Positions 10,883 through 22,456 of a DNA stretch of 64,000 nucleotides are shown piece after piece (position 1 is the first letter of the stretch; each line of letters opens with the position of its first letter). Below the pieces are notes generated by a model. It saw only the letters and a list, made by a program, of their open reading frames with translations, was not told the origin of the DNA and searched no databases. Position numbers and translations under genes: made by a program. This stretch comes from Chytridium lagenaria (lineage: Eukaryota > Chytridiomycota > Chytridiomycetes > Chytridiales > Chytridiaceae): assembly GCA_025449115.1 (NCBI GenBank), contig JAHLKC010000015.1, positions 62,001 to 126,000 of the forward strand, in the 5' to 3' direction.

Positions 10883-13085
10883 TTACAACAAAACAAAAAA
10901 AAAAAAGACGGCAAAACAGTTTACATCCAAAACACCGATGACACCAAAACAGCAATCACCGACACCCATCCCATTCTCATACCCTCGCCGACGACTTGGC
11001 AGAAGTTGTGGCAGCAGCGGTGGCCGAAAGCGTAGATTTAGGTGCAGCAGTGGTAGTGGGCACAGCGGGTGCAGCAGCGGGCGGTTAGCCGTTGACCCAG
11101 ACACAGGCACATCACTCAACTTGACACCAGCGCCAATAGCCTGCACAGAGACGTCACCCAACACCTTGTGTCCGATGGCGGTGGGGTGGATGTTATCGAA
11201 AAAGAGGTAGTTTTCAGGGTTAGGGCAGAGGGTGACGGTGGCACCTGATCCGTCTGCGGCTTGACGACGACGGAGGTTAGAGATGGGGAAGGAGTCGGGT
11301 TCAGAGCGGGAGAAGGAGGCGGCGGATGTTGGGCGGGCGGCAGCAGTGGTTGTGACGGCGGGGGCGAGACAGGATTTGTCGGTGATGGTGATGTTGTAAG
11401 GGTTGGAGGAGCCGGTGGTGAGGGTTTCCAAAAGGCCGTAGGTGTCGACCCAGATGACGTTGAACGGGTTTGCAGCCTGCGCGAAAATGAAAGGGTAAGA
11501 AAATGATGTTATGGGATTTGATAAAGGTAAGTGTGCAGGAAAAGTGCGCAAAAAGTATGGGATGGGAACTATATATACCTGGTAGGACAACAAGATCCTC
11601 CTGAGCGCCGTGTTGTGGGAAGGGGCAATGTTTCTGATAAGAGTACCGACAGAGGCAGCGGCGGCCGGGTTCGCAAGGATGTTGCGCACGACAGGGGTTG
11701 CTTGAAGGGGACCAAGAGTCTGGGTGAGAACGTTCTTTGCACCGAAACGGGTGACGAGGGTGTTAATTCCAGCGGCGACAGATCCAGCAATAACGGCAGG
11801 GATGGGGAGGTTTTGGCTGTAATATCGAGATCGTTATTAGAAAAAACCAAAATCAATCAACGAGGTATAAAAGAACGGGAACAAGAAAGTTACTTACGCA
11901 AACAGAGCAGCGAGGTAGTCGTTTCCACCAATGTACACAATGTAGAGGGTGGTGTCCGGGTTTAACGTCAAGCCGCGTTGAGCAAACAATTCAATCTGAG
12001 CCGGCAAGTCTGGAGTACGGCTAAATCTGGCCTGGGAAGCAGCAGGCACGTTGGTGATGTTTGCAACAGCACCTCCGTAGGCGAAATTACGGAGAGTCGC
12101 GTTGAGAGCAATCGCGACATTCTCGACCCTTTAGTAATATAATATTAAATAAAAAAATGAGCAATTTTGGTTAATTTCAAGTTGTATGAAAAGAGAGAAA
12201 GAGATATGAAAAGAAAGAAAGAGGGATGTTTTCTTTTTTAAAGAAAACACTCAGACAAAATACGAAGAAAAACTGAGGATTGAATATAAAAAAAGCCCAT
12301 TATTAATCAAAAACATCAAAATCCACAGATATTCCCAAAAAAGGAAAATAGAGACATTGAATGTTGCACAAATATTCAAGCCCATGAAAAATAAATAAAG
12401 CAAAAAAATTCTGGCCACGACCCGCCCACCCAATTTTTAAGTCCTTGCAGTCTGCAAATGTATGGAATGGTCCAAGCAGACCACAAGCAACTAAAGAAAG
12501 AAAAAGACTCCCACGTTCTCACATGACGTGGTGTAAAATGAAATCCATGTCGCGTACGGGGCAGTGATCAATGACAAGGGGGCCTGTCTCTCTCTAGAGG
12601 AGGGATTCCATAAACATTGGCGTATCCTGCCTGATATCCGCCTTCCATCCATCCATTTAGGCATGCATGCATCCACCCCTCCATCCAGAATACAGTAAAC
12701 GGAGAGAAAGAAGAAAGTACCGAGAAAAGCTACAAGGATCGTTTAAGACAAACTTACCAAACAGGTCCATCGGAGAACCTGCCCTCAAAGTAAGGGGGAG
12801 ACTGAGGAGCGAGACCACCAGTGCTGTTGTAGACATTGCCAGAGTCCGAGTAAGAGTCACCAAAGACAACGACATCAGTGTAGACGGGTGTCTATTTTTG
12901 TAGGAGGATGATCGGATTCAAAAAACGATGAGGATGTGGTTAGAAGACGAGGGTATAGTTGAGATATGCATGCATGCAAGATATAGAAATGCTGAATATG
13001 AACACATGAAGGGTTGTTTTTGGTTTACCTGAGCCGATACAAAGACAGCCGCGGTGATGGCCAAGAGAGCAGAGGTGAGCTTCAT
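10883..13085 (-). CDS. Secreted GDSL/SGNH-family esterase
   Basis: Five exons on the minus strand splice in frame: 13085-13029, 12891-12758, 12128-11898, 11816-11579 and 11476 to about 10883. The second intron is long (629 nt). Exon 1 encodes a clean signal peptide, [19 protein letters not shown]. Block I is [12 protein letters not shown] with the nucleophile Ser at residue 32. Block III is GGND at 131-134. Block V is [12 protein letters not shown] with catalytic Asp and His at about 314 and 317. The [11 protein letters not shown] segment resembles fungal carbohydrate acetylesterases (CE16-like), so an extracellular polysaccharide deacetylase or lipase is likely. A Ser/Thr/Arg-rich insert of about 35 residues sits before block V. 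At the C-terminus the main frame becomes Pro/Leu-rich, whereas the next frame gives an Ala/Thr/Ser-rich linker; a one-base indel near 11090 is likely. The precise end is therefore uncertain. Confidence 0.88.
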
Positions 13086-13913
13086 GATGCTGATGGATAC
13101 GAGGTGGAGGATGGATGAATGTGGTCACTGGTGGGTGGTAAGGACTCTAGCAAAGATGGATGGATGGATGGATGAGAGGGAGGGTTGGGTGTGGTGAATT
13201 GGATGAGGAAAACTGGAGTGGAGGCAGAGAGTAGTGTAGTGATTAATGGTATTTATTTATTTTATATATTTATGTATGTGGAAGAACTGTGGATGGAATG
13301 GATGAAATGAATGCGAATAGAATAATATTAATAATAATGAATGAGGATCGACAAACAACTGCATATTAATTAATAATAAAGATTTCATGGTAACACACAC
13401 ATGTGCTCATGGATTAATAGTTTACCCATCACCCATCAATATCCCATGTGTAACCATAGTGCAATGTACCACCTCAACCGAATGGGTCAAGTATATGATG
13501 AAGATGAAGGCGCCTTCCATTTCTCTATTCATTAATGGATATGCTGAGTCATTCTCTTTATGCAACAATAATAACTCGTGATATGCGCCTTTTTTTTTCT
13601 ACTTGATAAAAAAAGATCGATTTCTCAGCCCAATAATTATTATTTTGAAAAGAAAAAAACTGATAAGAAAAATCAGCCCACTTGTACGACTTTTATTGTA
13701 CCACCCGGATAAAACAGTCTCGGGAGAAATATTTTAATTTTGATGGGTGGGTCAAAAAATAAAACCACGTTAAAGTGAAAGCAGAAAACTCAACTTACTG
13801 AAAACGGTATGTTTGGATATGAAGACTAATAAATATAGTGACTGTTGTTCATTTTTTACTTTTCCTTTCATACATGAAAAGATCTGTTCATGGCCCGTAC
13901 CGTGAACGTATAT

Positions 13914-14150
13914 TTACGTGTCAGGACTTGAGTTGGGATACATGAAATCTGAAACCAAATCCTGCGACCCGTATCTAAAGGTGGTAAGAGTTTCAATAGG
14001 ATCCGCTACCAACTGGTGGTACCAGAAAGCCAAAAGGCAAGTGAGAATGAAGTAAAGAATGCCCAGAGCACAACGCAAGAGGAGCTCCATGACGATCAGC
14101 GACACCACAGTTAAGGGAAAGAAAGGGTGAGCTAGAAAAAAGGAAAACAA
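13914..14150 (-). CDS. Possible small membrane protein, doubtful
   Basis: A 78-codon frame with a hydrophobic N-terminal half. An internal Met starts MELLLRCALGILYFILTC, which looks like a membrane segment or signal anchor. The remainder (DPIETLTTFRYGSQDLV) has ordinary composition. No homology is recognised and no intron or promoter supports it. It may be a chance frame or a single exon. Confidence 0.2.
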   Translation of the reverse strand: MFSFFLAHPFFPLTVVSLIVMELLLRCALGILYFILTCLLAFWYHQLVADPIETLTTFRYGSQDLVSDFMYPNSSPDT

Positions 14151-14239
14151 AACACAGCAAAGAAAAAAACAAGGCGTAACTGGGGTTATCTTAAAGTACC
14201 TCTTCCCAACCGTTTTTTAGCCCATACCATAAGCACTAC

Positions 14240-14525
14240 CTTTGCCTAGCAGTCTCTCAACCCAAAGCAATGACAATGAGGGGAAGCGGTATGTCACTTC
14301 ATCCTCATAGTCCATGAACCAACAATACATTTTTTCGTGGTGGTGGTGATGGCGTACTCTTACCACTCCTGTTTTGGCTAGTCTCTAAACTCCAAGCCGT
14401 GATTTGATCAGCGGGAGTGATATCAGGGAACTGGTGTCAGAGTTGGGGGAGGAGGAGGATGACATCATGACGGGAAGAAGCATGTCAATTCATCCTCACA
14501 GTCCACGAGCCAGCAATACAAAGAA
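14240..14525. repeat. Diverged direct duplication of about 130 bp
   Basis: Two copies, near 14245-14330 and 14380-14520, share a GTCTCTcAAaCyCmAArsC-like start and a cAtTCATCCTCAcAGTCCAyGArCCArCAATACA-like end. Identity by eye is moderate. Nothing is known of its function. Confidence 0.5.
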
Positions 14526-15639
14526 GGGCGGTCATGAGGGAACCCCCATACCGGCTATACAAAACCATCGCATAAGTAAAAAAAAAACCCTTCCTCAAAG
14601 AGTCGTCAGACCCAGTCCACGAACTAGAAGGGGTAAAGAAAACGTCCGTACATATCATATTTTTGATCGTCTCGATTTACTTACTAATTAGTCTTGACGT
14701 CTCTTGGCTTCACCACTTTTGTTTACTCCATATATAAAAAGCTTTTACATACTGTGTTATTTTCCCTCCCTGCCCCCCATCCAAGCGTTTCTAGAGACAC
14801 AAATCCCACATCCCCTGAAAGACACAAACCGCAACGCTACAACGTCACAAAACAACGTCTTCCCTGCCTCGAAACCACAACCCCAAAACGCGTCAAGACA
14901 CTATCTATATACAACGTCAAGAGAGAGAGAGACAGAAAAAACCCGCCAAAAACCGTGTTTAAATTTTAAATATCACTACCGAATGCCCTCTAGGACAAAC
15001 GACAGGGACCACCAACCAACATCTCGCCGCTTTTGGTCCCCTACACAAGAAAAACTTAGGCGGATATAAATAGAATTCACAGGAAATCACTGAAAAGCTC
15101 GCTCGCATACATGAAGGTTCCTGAGTCCATCCCACCAAATCAGGGATCAGCTCTTGAAACATGGACACGGCAACCCCCCAAACCATCAACGCGCTACAAC
15201 GCGCAGAAAAATTATAGAAGAGAGGATAAAAAATAAAAATAAAAAAAAACCGGCCCACTATAACCGAACATTCACCCGTCCTAAAAAAGACGACGGCATC
15301 CCCCCACCCAACTGCCGCGTCACAAAAAACAGACTTTGGTTGATGTATTACAATTCACGGCAATCACTGAACCTCACTCGCATACATGAAAGTTTGTAAA
15401 ACACTCACCATCCATTCCCCCAAACCAATATCAGAAACCTCTCAACACCAGCTCGTGGCTCGCTCGTATCAGGATGGTAAACGTTTTTGAAAAGCGCACA
15501 TGTACATCATTTATGGGCGTGATGGTCAGTGTGGAATGTGCCGTTGTGATATTTCGGCCCATAATTGCAAACATAGAGGCGTGGAACAACGAATCATCTT
15601 TGCAAGCATAGCAGCGTGGAACAAACACCCATCTCTGTT

Positions 15640-16170
15640 CAACATCTTTACCCAAAAAGACCGCACCAAAAGCGCAAAGAGCAGAGGGATGCCGGCCAAA
15701 AACGAAAAGCGAACTTTTATAAAAACATCTAGGGGGGGATACAAAAAAAAAAAAACCAGAAAAAAAGGGGAACCGCGAAGAATGATATAAAAAAAGCGTT
15801 ATAAAACCATTCAAGGGGGGATCCACAAAAAAAACACCAGAACAAAGGCAAAAAGTGCATAAAAGCAAGAAAGGAAAGAGGACGCCGGCCAAAAACGAAA
15901 ACGAACTTTTAAAGGGGGGATGCAAAAAAAAAAAAAAAAAAAAAAAAAGGGAAACGCGAAGAATGATGTACCCGAAAAAAAAAGAGCGTTATAAAACCAT
16001 TCAAGGGGATACAAAAAAAAAAAAAAAGGAAACAACCACCACCAAACAAAGGTAAACAGTGGATAAAAGCAGGAAAGGAGACGGGATGCCGGCAAAAACG
16101 AAAAAACGAACCGTACGAAAAAACATTCAAGGGGGGGAATACAAAAAACAAAAAAAAACAAAGGGCCCGA
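15640..16170. repeat. About 190-bp tandem repeats with long poly-A tracts
   Basis: Three units start with GGATGCCGGCCAAAAACGAAAA-like sequence near 15688, 15880 and 16084. Each contains GCGTTATAAAACCATTCAAG followed by a G-run and a long A-run. Spacing is about 190 to 205 bp. The runs make all frames here unreliable. The array lies directly downstream of the first polycation gene. Confidence 0.65.
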
Positions 16171-16274
16171 AAAATGAAACCGCAAAAAAAATAACACAAC
16201 AAAACCACGTAAAAAAAGAAACAGGGGGTGGGGGGGGTGCCATGTTAGCAACAACAACGTGACGCGACTTGTCT

Positions 16275-17980
16275 CTAAGGTGGAGGAACACCCTGATCAT
16301 CTTGAGGAGGTGTCTGATCATACCCAGCATCCTGTGGCGGTCCAACCTCAGGGACCTGACCTTCATTCGGATTGGGTTCACCCCCAGCCATCGGTGGAGG
16401 TTGCTCCATGTTTGCGTTTTGTTCAAACCCTGGTGATGGTGGTTGCTCCATACCACCTTGAGGAGCCTGCTCCCCCCCACCTTGAGGAGCCTGCTCACCA
16501 CCACCTTGAGGAACCTGCTCCCCCCACCTTGAGGACCCTGCTCTCCCCCATTCCTCATCCGATTCATCCTCCTCCTCGCAGACCTCCCCACCCGACTCCT
16601 CATCCCCCCGCCCTCCTCCTCCTCCCCACCGCATTGTTCTGAAACCTATTGAACCGGTTCCTCGCAGACTGTCGGAACCGGGTCATGCCGTGACGAGCGA
16701 AATCGTTCGCCTGAACGTTGGAGTCGGGACATGCCGTTACGAGCGAATCGTTGGCCTGAACGTTGGAGTCGGTTCAAACCTTGACGAGCAAAGTCTCTAC
16801 CAGCGCCCTTGAGACGGTTCAAACCTTGACGAGCAAGTCTCTACCAGCGCCCTTGAGACGGTTCAAACCCTGACGCGCAAAGTCTCTACCAGCGCCCTTG
16901 AGACGGTTCAAACCTTGACGAGCAAAGTCTCTACCAGCGCCCTTGAGACGGTTCAAACCTTGACGAGCAAAGTCTCTACCAGCGCCCTTGAGACGGTTCA
17001 AGCCTTGACGAGCAAAGTCTCTACCAGCGCCCTTGAGACGGTTCAATCCCTGTCGAGCAAAGTCTCTACCAGCACCCTTGAGTCTGTTCAAACCCTGACG
17101 AGCAAAGTCTCTACCAGCGCCCTTGAGACGGTTCAAACCCTGACGAGCAAAGTCTCTACCAGCGCCCTTGAGTCGGTTCAAACCTTGACGCGCAAAGTCT
17201 CTACCAACGCCCTTGAGCCTGTTTAAACCTTGACGCGCAAATTGCCCACCCATACCCTTGAGCCTATTTAAACCTTGACGAGCAAATTGCCCACCCATAC
17301 CCTTGAGCTTGTTCAACCCCTGACGCGCAAATTGCCCACCAATACCCTTGAGCCTGTTTAAACCTTGACTAGCCACCGCCCGCCCAACCCCTTCAACTTG
17401 TTCAAACCTTGACTCGCCAAACGTTGACCCATACCCTGTAAACGGTTGGTAGCCTTATTGAGAAGATTCTTGCCAAACCCTTGCACCTTGCTCCTTAGGC
17501 CCACCCATGAGCTTATTCCCAACGCCCTTCATCAACTTCCCACCGACCTTATTCAACAACTTTCCCCCAAACTTTTTCATCAACCCGCCTCCATACTTTT
17601 TCAACAAAGCGCCCCCAGCCTTTTTCAACAACGCTTTCCCCACCATCCCACCAGCACCACCTCCCATCAAACTAAGACCCCCCATTAAAGCACCTTTCCA
17701 TCCATTCTTGGTCATCCCATTAAACTCTTCCATGGCCATCTGTCCAGCAAACTTTCCAGCGGCCATGACACCTTTCCCAATGGCTTTGAACCCTTTGCCT
17801 AGATTCCGTCCCAGGTTTTTGACGAAACCACTGCTGGCGACTTTTTTGACGGCGTTTTTGACGCCACGAAAGATTTTCTTGAAAAAGGGGGCCGAGGTGA
17901 TGATGGCGCGACGGGTGAGAGCGTGGGATGGGGTGACGTTGGGTTGGGCTTGTGACATGAACATTTTTTTCGTTTTTGGG

Positions 17981-18037
<57 letters not shown>

Positions 18038-18903
18038 AATGTGTCTGTGAATGGCAGGGGGGTTTTGTTTGGGTTGATCGGTGAAGCTTGCGGCTTAATT
18101 TGACTCAACACGGGGAATTTATTATTACTTACCTTGAGAGTGAAAAGGCGGGTGAGAAACCGGATGGAGAAAAGTGGTCAGGAGAGAGGTCCTCGGGGTG
18201 AGTATAGGTGTCGTCCATCAAGTCTGTGTGGTCATTGAGGTCTGTATGGGCAAGATTCTCATGAGTCATGTCTGGGTTGGTGGTGAGATCCTTTTGAGTG
18301 ATATTGTTGGGGATATCCTTGGTGATGACGGCATCAGCAAAGTGAAGGGAGATGGCGTCGTTGGCAAAAGAGATGGAATCTGCATGACTAAAAAGTAGGT
18401 CCAGTATAGGAGAGAGAAAGCGGAAAGGTTAGGGTTACCTGATGGCAAGAGGTTCAAGACCGATGGATGATGCTGTGATGGATGGATAGATGGGAGAAGA
18501 AAAAAAAAAAGAGAGAGAGGTTAAACGAATGAATAGGTGATGATGAGTGGTGATCAAAAATGGATTCATATAGGATAAAGTAGAAAATATAAAGGTCTTT
18601 GCATATGCCCATGCATCGAATGGATAAAACAACGTCATGGCATATGTCCCATGCATTCAATATGCATCCAATATCCATTCAATATCCAATATCCATCCAA
18701 TATCCATTCAATATCCAATAATAATACCAGTAACAATATCAATATGCATCCAATATCCATTCAAATATCCAATAATCATACCAGTATAATACAATAACCA
18801 ATAATCTATATAAATAGATAAAATTACCTTTGGATACAGCATAAAGTGCCATCATCATCATCCACACCAAAAGGCATGATTGAATGAATGCGAGTGATGG
18901 CAT
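16275..18903 (-). CDS. Secreted polycationic repeat preproprotein, paralogue 1
   Basis: Minus-strand gene of four exons. Exon 1 (18903-18828) encodes a signal peptide starting MPSLAFIQSC. Exon 2 is a 34-nt microexon (18472-18439). Exon 3 (18387-18133) is acidic, with SFANDA, many Asp/His (HTDL, THPEDLSPD) and a terminal FSPAFSL. Exon 4 (17948-16275) carries HALTRR, a dibasic Kex2-type site, then a Gly/Lys-rich polycation with GWKGALMGGLSLMGGG and GGALLKK-type motifs. At least twelve 15-residue repeats (ARQGLNRLKGAGRDF) follow, then a Gln/Gly/Pro-rich tail ending in VPPP. Exons 1 to 3 splice in phase. Frame breaks occur at the exon 3/4 junction, near 17450, and near 16830 (AGCAAG versus AGCAAAG in sister repeats). 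The plan resembles antimicrobial or pore-forming peptide precursors, where an acidic pro-part masks the cation. It could equally be a wall- or polyanion-binding structural protein. No known family is recognised. Confidence 0.68.
16780..17410 (-). repeat. 45-bp tandem coding repeat
   Basis: A 45-bp unit is repeated at least 12 to 14 times within exon 4 of paralogue 1. On the plus strand it reads as GCAAAGTCTCTACCAGCGCC with CTTGAGACGGTTCAAACC. Several neighbouring units are identical in DNA; the units at the 17250-17400 side are older variants. It encodes the 15-residue amphipathic motif. Confidence 0.9.
17986..18034. repeat. 49-nt A homopolymer (T49 on the coding strand)
   Basis: An uninterrupted A run on the plus strand. 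It lies in intron 3 of paralogue 1, so the transcript has about 49 U just upstream of the 3' splice site at 17949. The exact length may be affected by sequencing. Confidence 0.9.
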
Positions 18904-19330
18904 TGAATATATATATAATAGAGAGAGAGAGAGAGAGAGAGAGATAGATATAGAATGTAATAATGTACAGTGCTATATATATAATCAGATGTATTTATTT
19001 ATTTACTTGATATGTAAATAGCAATATAGATATTGTATTTACATGCATTAATTATGATGATGCAGGTATATATGTCTATTGTGTTATAGATATTATTTAA
19101 AATATAGATAGATACATACATACATACATACTATGGATATATTTATAATATATATTATATATAGAGTGTACATGCAATATAATTATCTGACAAGCTGACA
19201 AGCAGGTAACATTTCATTTGATTTGATTTATTTAATTATATTTATTCTTTTATTATTATTCTTATTCTTATTCTTATTATAATGTATTATTCTTCTTTGA
19301 TTAAATTATAATACACATGTAATACATAAT

Positions 19331-19366
<36 letters not shown>

Positions 19367-20182
19367 TTCGAAAATGTGTCTCAACAAAGCATTTCTTTTA
19401 ATTGATGATTATATATTCGGTATAATAAATAAATAAATAATATATTAATTAATAAAAACATTCCTCTTTCTATACATATAAAGTAAAAAGTGTTTGTGTC
19501 TGCAATGCCCCCCCTTGGAGTATATTATTATAGTATGCGCTCAGCACAATTCTCTATTATATATATTTATTATATATTTAATACATATTAGTCATTAATA
19601 TAATAATACACTGCAACTTTTCTTAAATTTCTTTCTTTCTATATTTATAATGTATTCATTTTTAATCATCCCATCCCATCCATTCATTATTCTCATTCCC
19701 ATTCATTACTCCCATCCCCATTATTCTCTTATAAAAACAAACAGATAGATGCATGTACTGCACATCATATATAATGGTAGAGAGAGAGCGCACAATCCTA
19801 TCTTATTCAACATGAAGAAAAGAAAAAGAAAAGCAAGACGACACAAGCGATAAAACATCAACAACGACAGACGACGAAAAAATACAGACAGCATGCAATG
19901 TGAATCAAGTGGTAGAGCTATCCCTCTCCCCTCTCCCAAACCTTGAAAGCAAGAAACAAAACACTGCAGGATAAAAGGTGGTAGGTTCTATGAGCACACG
20001 CAAATACAGATGAGACAATGCGACAAATAACGAAAAAAAAAAACAAAAAACTAATATGTCAAAAGGGAATAAATCAACCATCCGGAAAACATTCAACAAC
20101 CCACACCGCCTTTCCATCCCAACCACAACCTACCAACCAACGAGGAATCCCGCCCTTCTTAGTCAAAACCACCATGTTGCTG
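18904..20182. other. AT-rich microsatellite-filled intergenic region
   Basis: Upstream of paralogue 1 and downstream of paralogue 2. It contains (GA)n near 18920-18945, tandem ATACAT units near 19113-19132, (TTATTC)n near 19245-19280, (AAT)n near 19332-19366, and repeats of ATCCAATATCCATTC just inside the gene near 18660-18770. Very AT-rich; no gene seen. Confidence 0.6.
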
Positions 20183-22456
20183 CTATTCAGGAGGTGGTTG
20201 TTCAAAAGCAGGCTGTTCTTGAGGAGGTGGTTGTTCAAAAGCAGGCTGTTCTTGAGGAGGAGGAGGTTGTTCAAAAGCAGGCTGTTCTTGAGGAGGTGGA
20301 GGAGGAGGTTCCTCAGCAGCAGGAGGAGGAGGACCTGGATCACCACCACCACCCATTGGCTCACCACCACCACCACCTCCACCCATTGGCTCACCACCAC
20401 CACCACCACCCATTTGCTCACCACCACCACCACCACCCATTTGCTCATTACCACCACCCATCATATCCTGCCTCGCCTCCCTCATCATATTCTTCATCCT
20501 GCCCCTTGCAGACCTTCCAGCCCGTTTCAACATATTCCTTCCAGCCCTCCTCATCCTCCCCATTGCATTCCTCTTGAATCGGTTCATACGGTTCCTCGCC
20601 GACCGCTTAAACCGATTCATCCCATTCCGCGCGAAACGTCTACCAGCACTCTTGAACTTATTAAACGCATTCCGACCAAACCGTCCACCCGCACGCTTGA
20701 ATCTGTTCATGCTGTTCCGAGCAAACCGTCTACCAGCACTCTTGAACTTGTTAAAGGCGTTCCGGCCAAACCGTCCACCCGCACGCTTGAACCTGTTCAT
20801 GCTGTTCCGACCGAATCGTTTGGCGGCACCCTTAAACTTGTTAAAGCGTTCCGACCGAATCGTTTGGCGGCACCCTTAAACTTATTAAAGGCGTTCCGAC
20901 CGAATCGTTTGCCGGCACCCTTAAACTTATTAAGGGCGTTCCGACCGAATCGTTTTCCGGCACCCTTAAACTTGTTAAAGGCTTTCCGACCAAACTGTTT
21001 TCCGAAACCCTTCAACTTATTAAACCCGTTCCGAGCAAACCGCTTCCCCATGCTCTTGAACCGGTTGGTAGCCTTATTCATCAAATTCTTGCCGAACCCC
21101 TTCACCTTGTTCCTGATACCTCCCATGAGCTTTTTCCCAACCCCCTTCATCAACTTCCCACCCACCTTTTTCAACAACTTCCCACCCACCTTTTTCAACA
21201 ACGCGCCTCCCACCTTTTTCAAAGCAGCCCTCGCCAACATCCCACCAACACCACCACCAAGCATACTCAATCCACCCATCAACATCCCCTTCCACCCTCC
21301 CTTCACCATCCCTTTCACTTGATCCAACGCCATCTTCCCAGCAAACTTTCCCGCCGCCACAATCCCTTTCCCAATCGCCTTAAACCCCTTCCCTAACCCT
21401 TTCCCGACGGTTTTCGCTACATTCTTGACACTGTTGGCAGCCTTCTTCACCACGTTCCCCACTTTACTGACGGCGTTCTTGATCCCTTTGAAAAGCTTTT
21501 TGAAGAAGGGCGCCGTCGTGATGATGGCTCGACGGTGGAGAGCGTGAACGGGTGTCGTGTCTGGAGGGCTGCATTAATGGAGAAAATTTTTTGGGGGTTA
21601 GTGACAAGTTTGGTTTTTTTGATCATTTGTGTCTGATGCCCCCGCACAACACACTTGCCTTTGAAGAGAGAAGGCGGGTGAGAACCCGTCTACGGAAAAA
21701 AGGTCTGGAGAGAGGTCCTCAGGGTGGATATAGTCTGTTCCATCATCGTGATGAACGTCTGGTGAGAGGATATCGGGGTGAAAAAAGTCTGTTCCATCCT
21801 CATGCTGAACGTCATAAACATCCGGATGTGAAACATCGTGTGTTGTGTTTTGGGGTGTCACGTCCTTTGGTACGGTAGCCGTCAATTCCAGACGAAACGC
21901 ATCATTCGCAAACGACACGGCCGATGCATCACTGTAGGGTTTGTTGTTTTTTTTTATAAAGAAAAGAGTGAGTCTGAGGTTTGAAGAAATGGGGGGTACC
22001 TGGCGACGAGGGGTCAAGGCCGACAGATGCTGATGTCGTTGAATGGATGGTGCGTTTTTGTGTCGTGAAGGTGGGGTTGCGGGATGAAAAAAAAAAATGT
22101 TGTTAGGTATATTCGAAATGGGCGGCTCCATCAATGCGACATTCGAGGGTCAGACGACAGTCTTGTCGCAAACATCCCGTTCACCTCCATCGCATCCTCC
22201 ATCCATCAACGAACCAATTCCAATAACTCCATCCATCAACGACCAAAAACCATATCCCCCATTCCAACTCCCATCCATCCAACAAAACAACAAAGCGGAA
22301 CCAACTGTTCTCACAGTCCACCAAACAACAACACCTCCATCCTTCTCCGTCAAACGCCTTCCACCAAACACAACACATACCTGCAGACACCACAGCCGTC
22401 CAGGCCGTCCATGCCACCACCCATCGAATGAAAACGATGGATGGGGTCAACATCAT
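20183..22456 (-). CDS. Secreted polycationic repeat preproprotein, paralogue 2
   Basis: Same four-exon plan as paralogue 1: signal exon 22456-22381 (contains VFIRWVVAWTAWTAVVSA), microexon 22029-22000, acidic exon 21931-21659 (SFANDA, repeated HPD/HPED, closing FSPAFSLQ), and cationic exon 21568-20183. The last exon opens with VHALHRR (dibasic site), then RRAIITTAPFFKK, the GKGFKAIGKG block and GGALLKK motifs. Fifteen-residue repeats of the RFGRNAFNKFKGAGK type follow. It ends in a methionine/glycine/proline-rich tail with EQPAFEQPPP repeats. Exon 3 ends at a GC donor (GCAAGT) instead of GT. Two one-base breaks are evident by comparison with the sisters: a C-run in the microexon and a missing G near 20846 in a repeat. 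Likely secreted, cleaved after RR, and strongly basic. Function unknown. Confidence 0.68.

Larger units (their letters stand above)
13086..16274. other. Intergenic region with low-complexity and duplicated segments
   Basis: The first 300 bp are the esterase promoter side, with an AT-rich stretch at 13245-13280. Beyond that are A/T-rich DNA, one doubtful membrane ORF (13914-14150), two diverged duplications (about 14240-14525 and 15070-15440) and poly-A-bearing tandem repeats up to 16170. No convincing gene was found. Confidence 0.5.

Noticed and set aside
10399..10941. 180-codon Lys-rich plus-strand frame
   Set aside because: It is driven by A-runs, overlaps the esterase 3' end, and shows no signal peptide, motif or splice support.
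15431..16257. Several Phe-rich minus-strand frames resembling membrane proteins
   Set aside because: They are translations of poly-T tracts in a tandem repeat; frames change with run length.
16780..17410. CRISPR-like array of regular repeats
   Set aside because: The 45-bp units are contiguous with no spacers, are in coding frame, and the context is eukaryotic.
20074..20457. Val/Leu-rich frame opposite the proline-rich tail of paralogue 2
   Set aside because: Antisense shadow of CCACCA/CCTCCT repeats.
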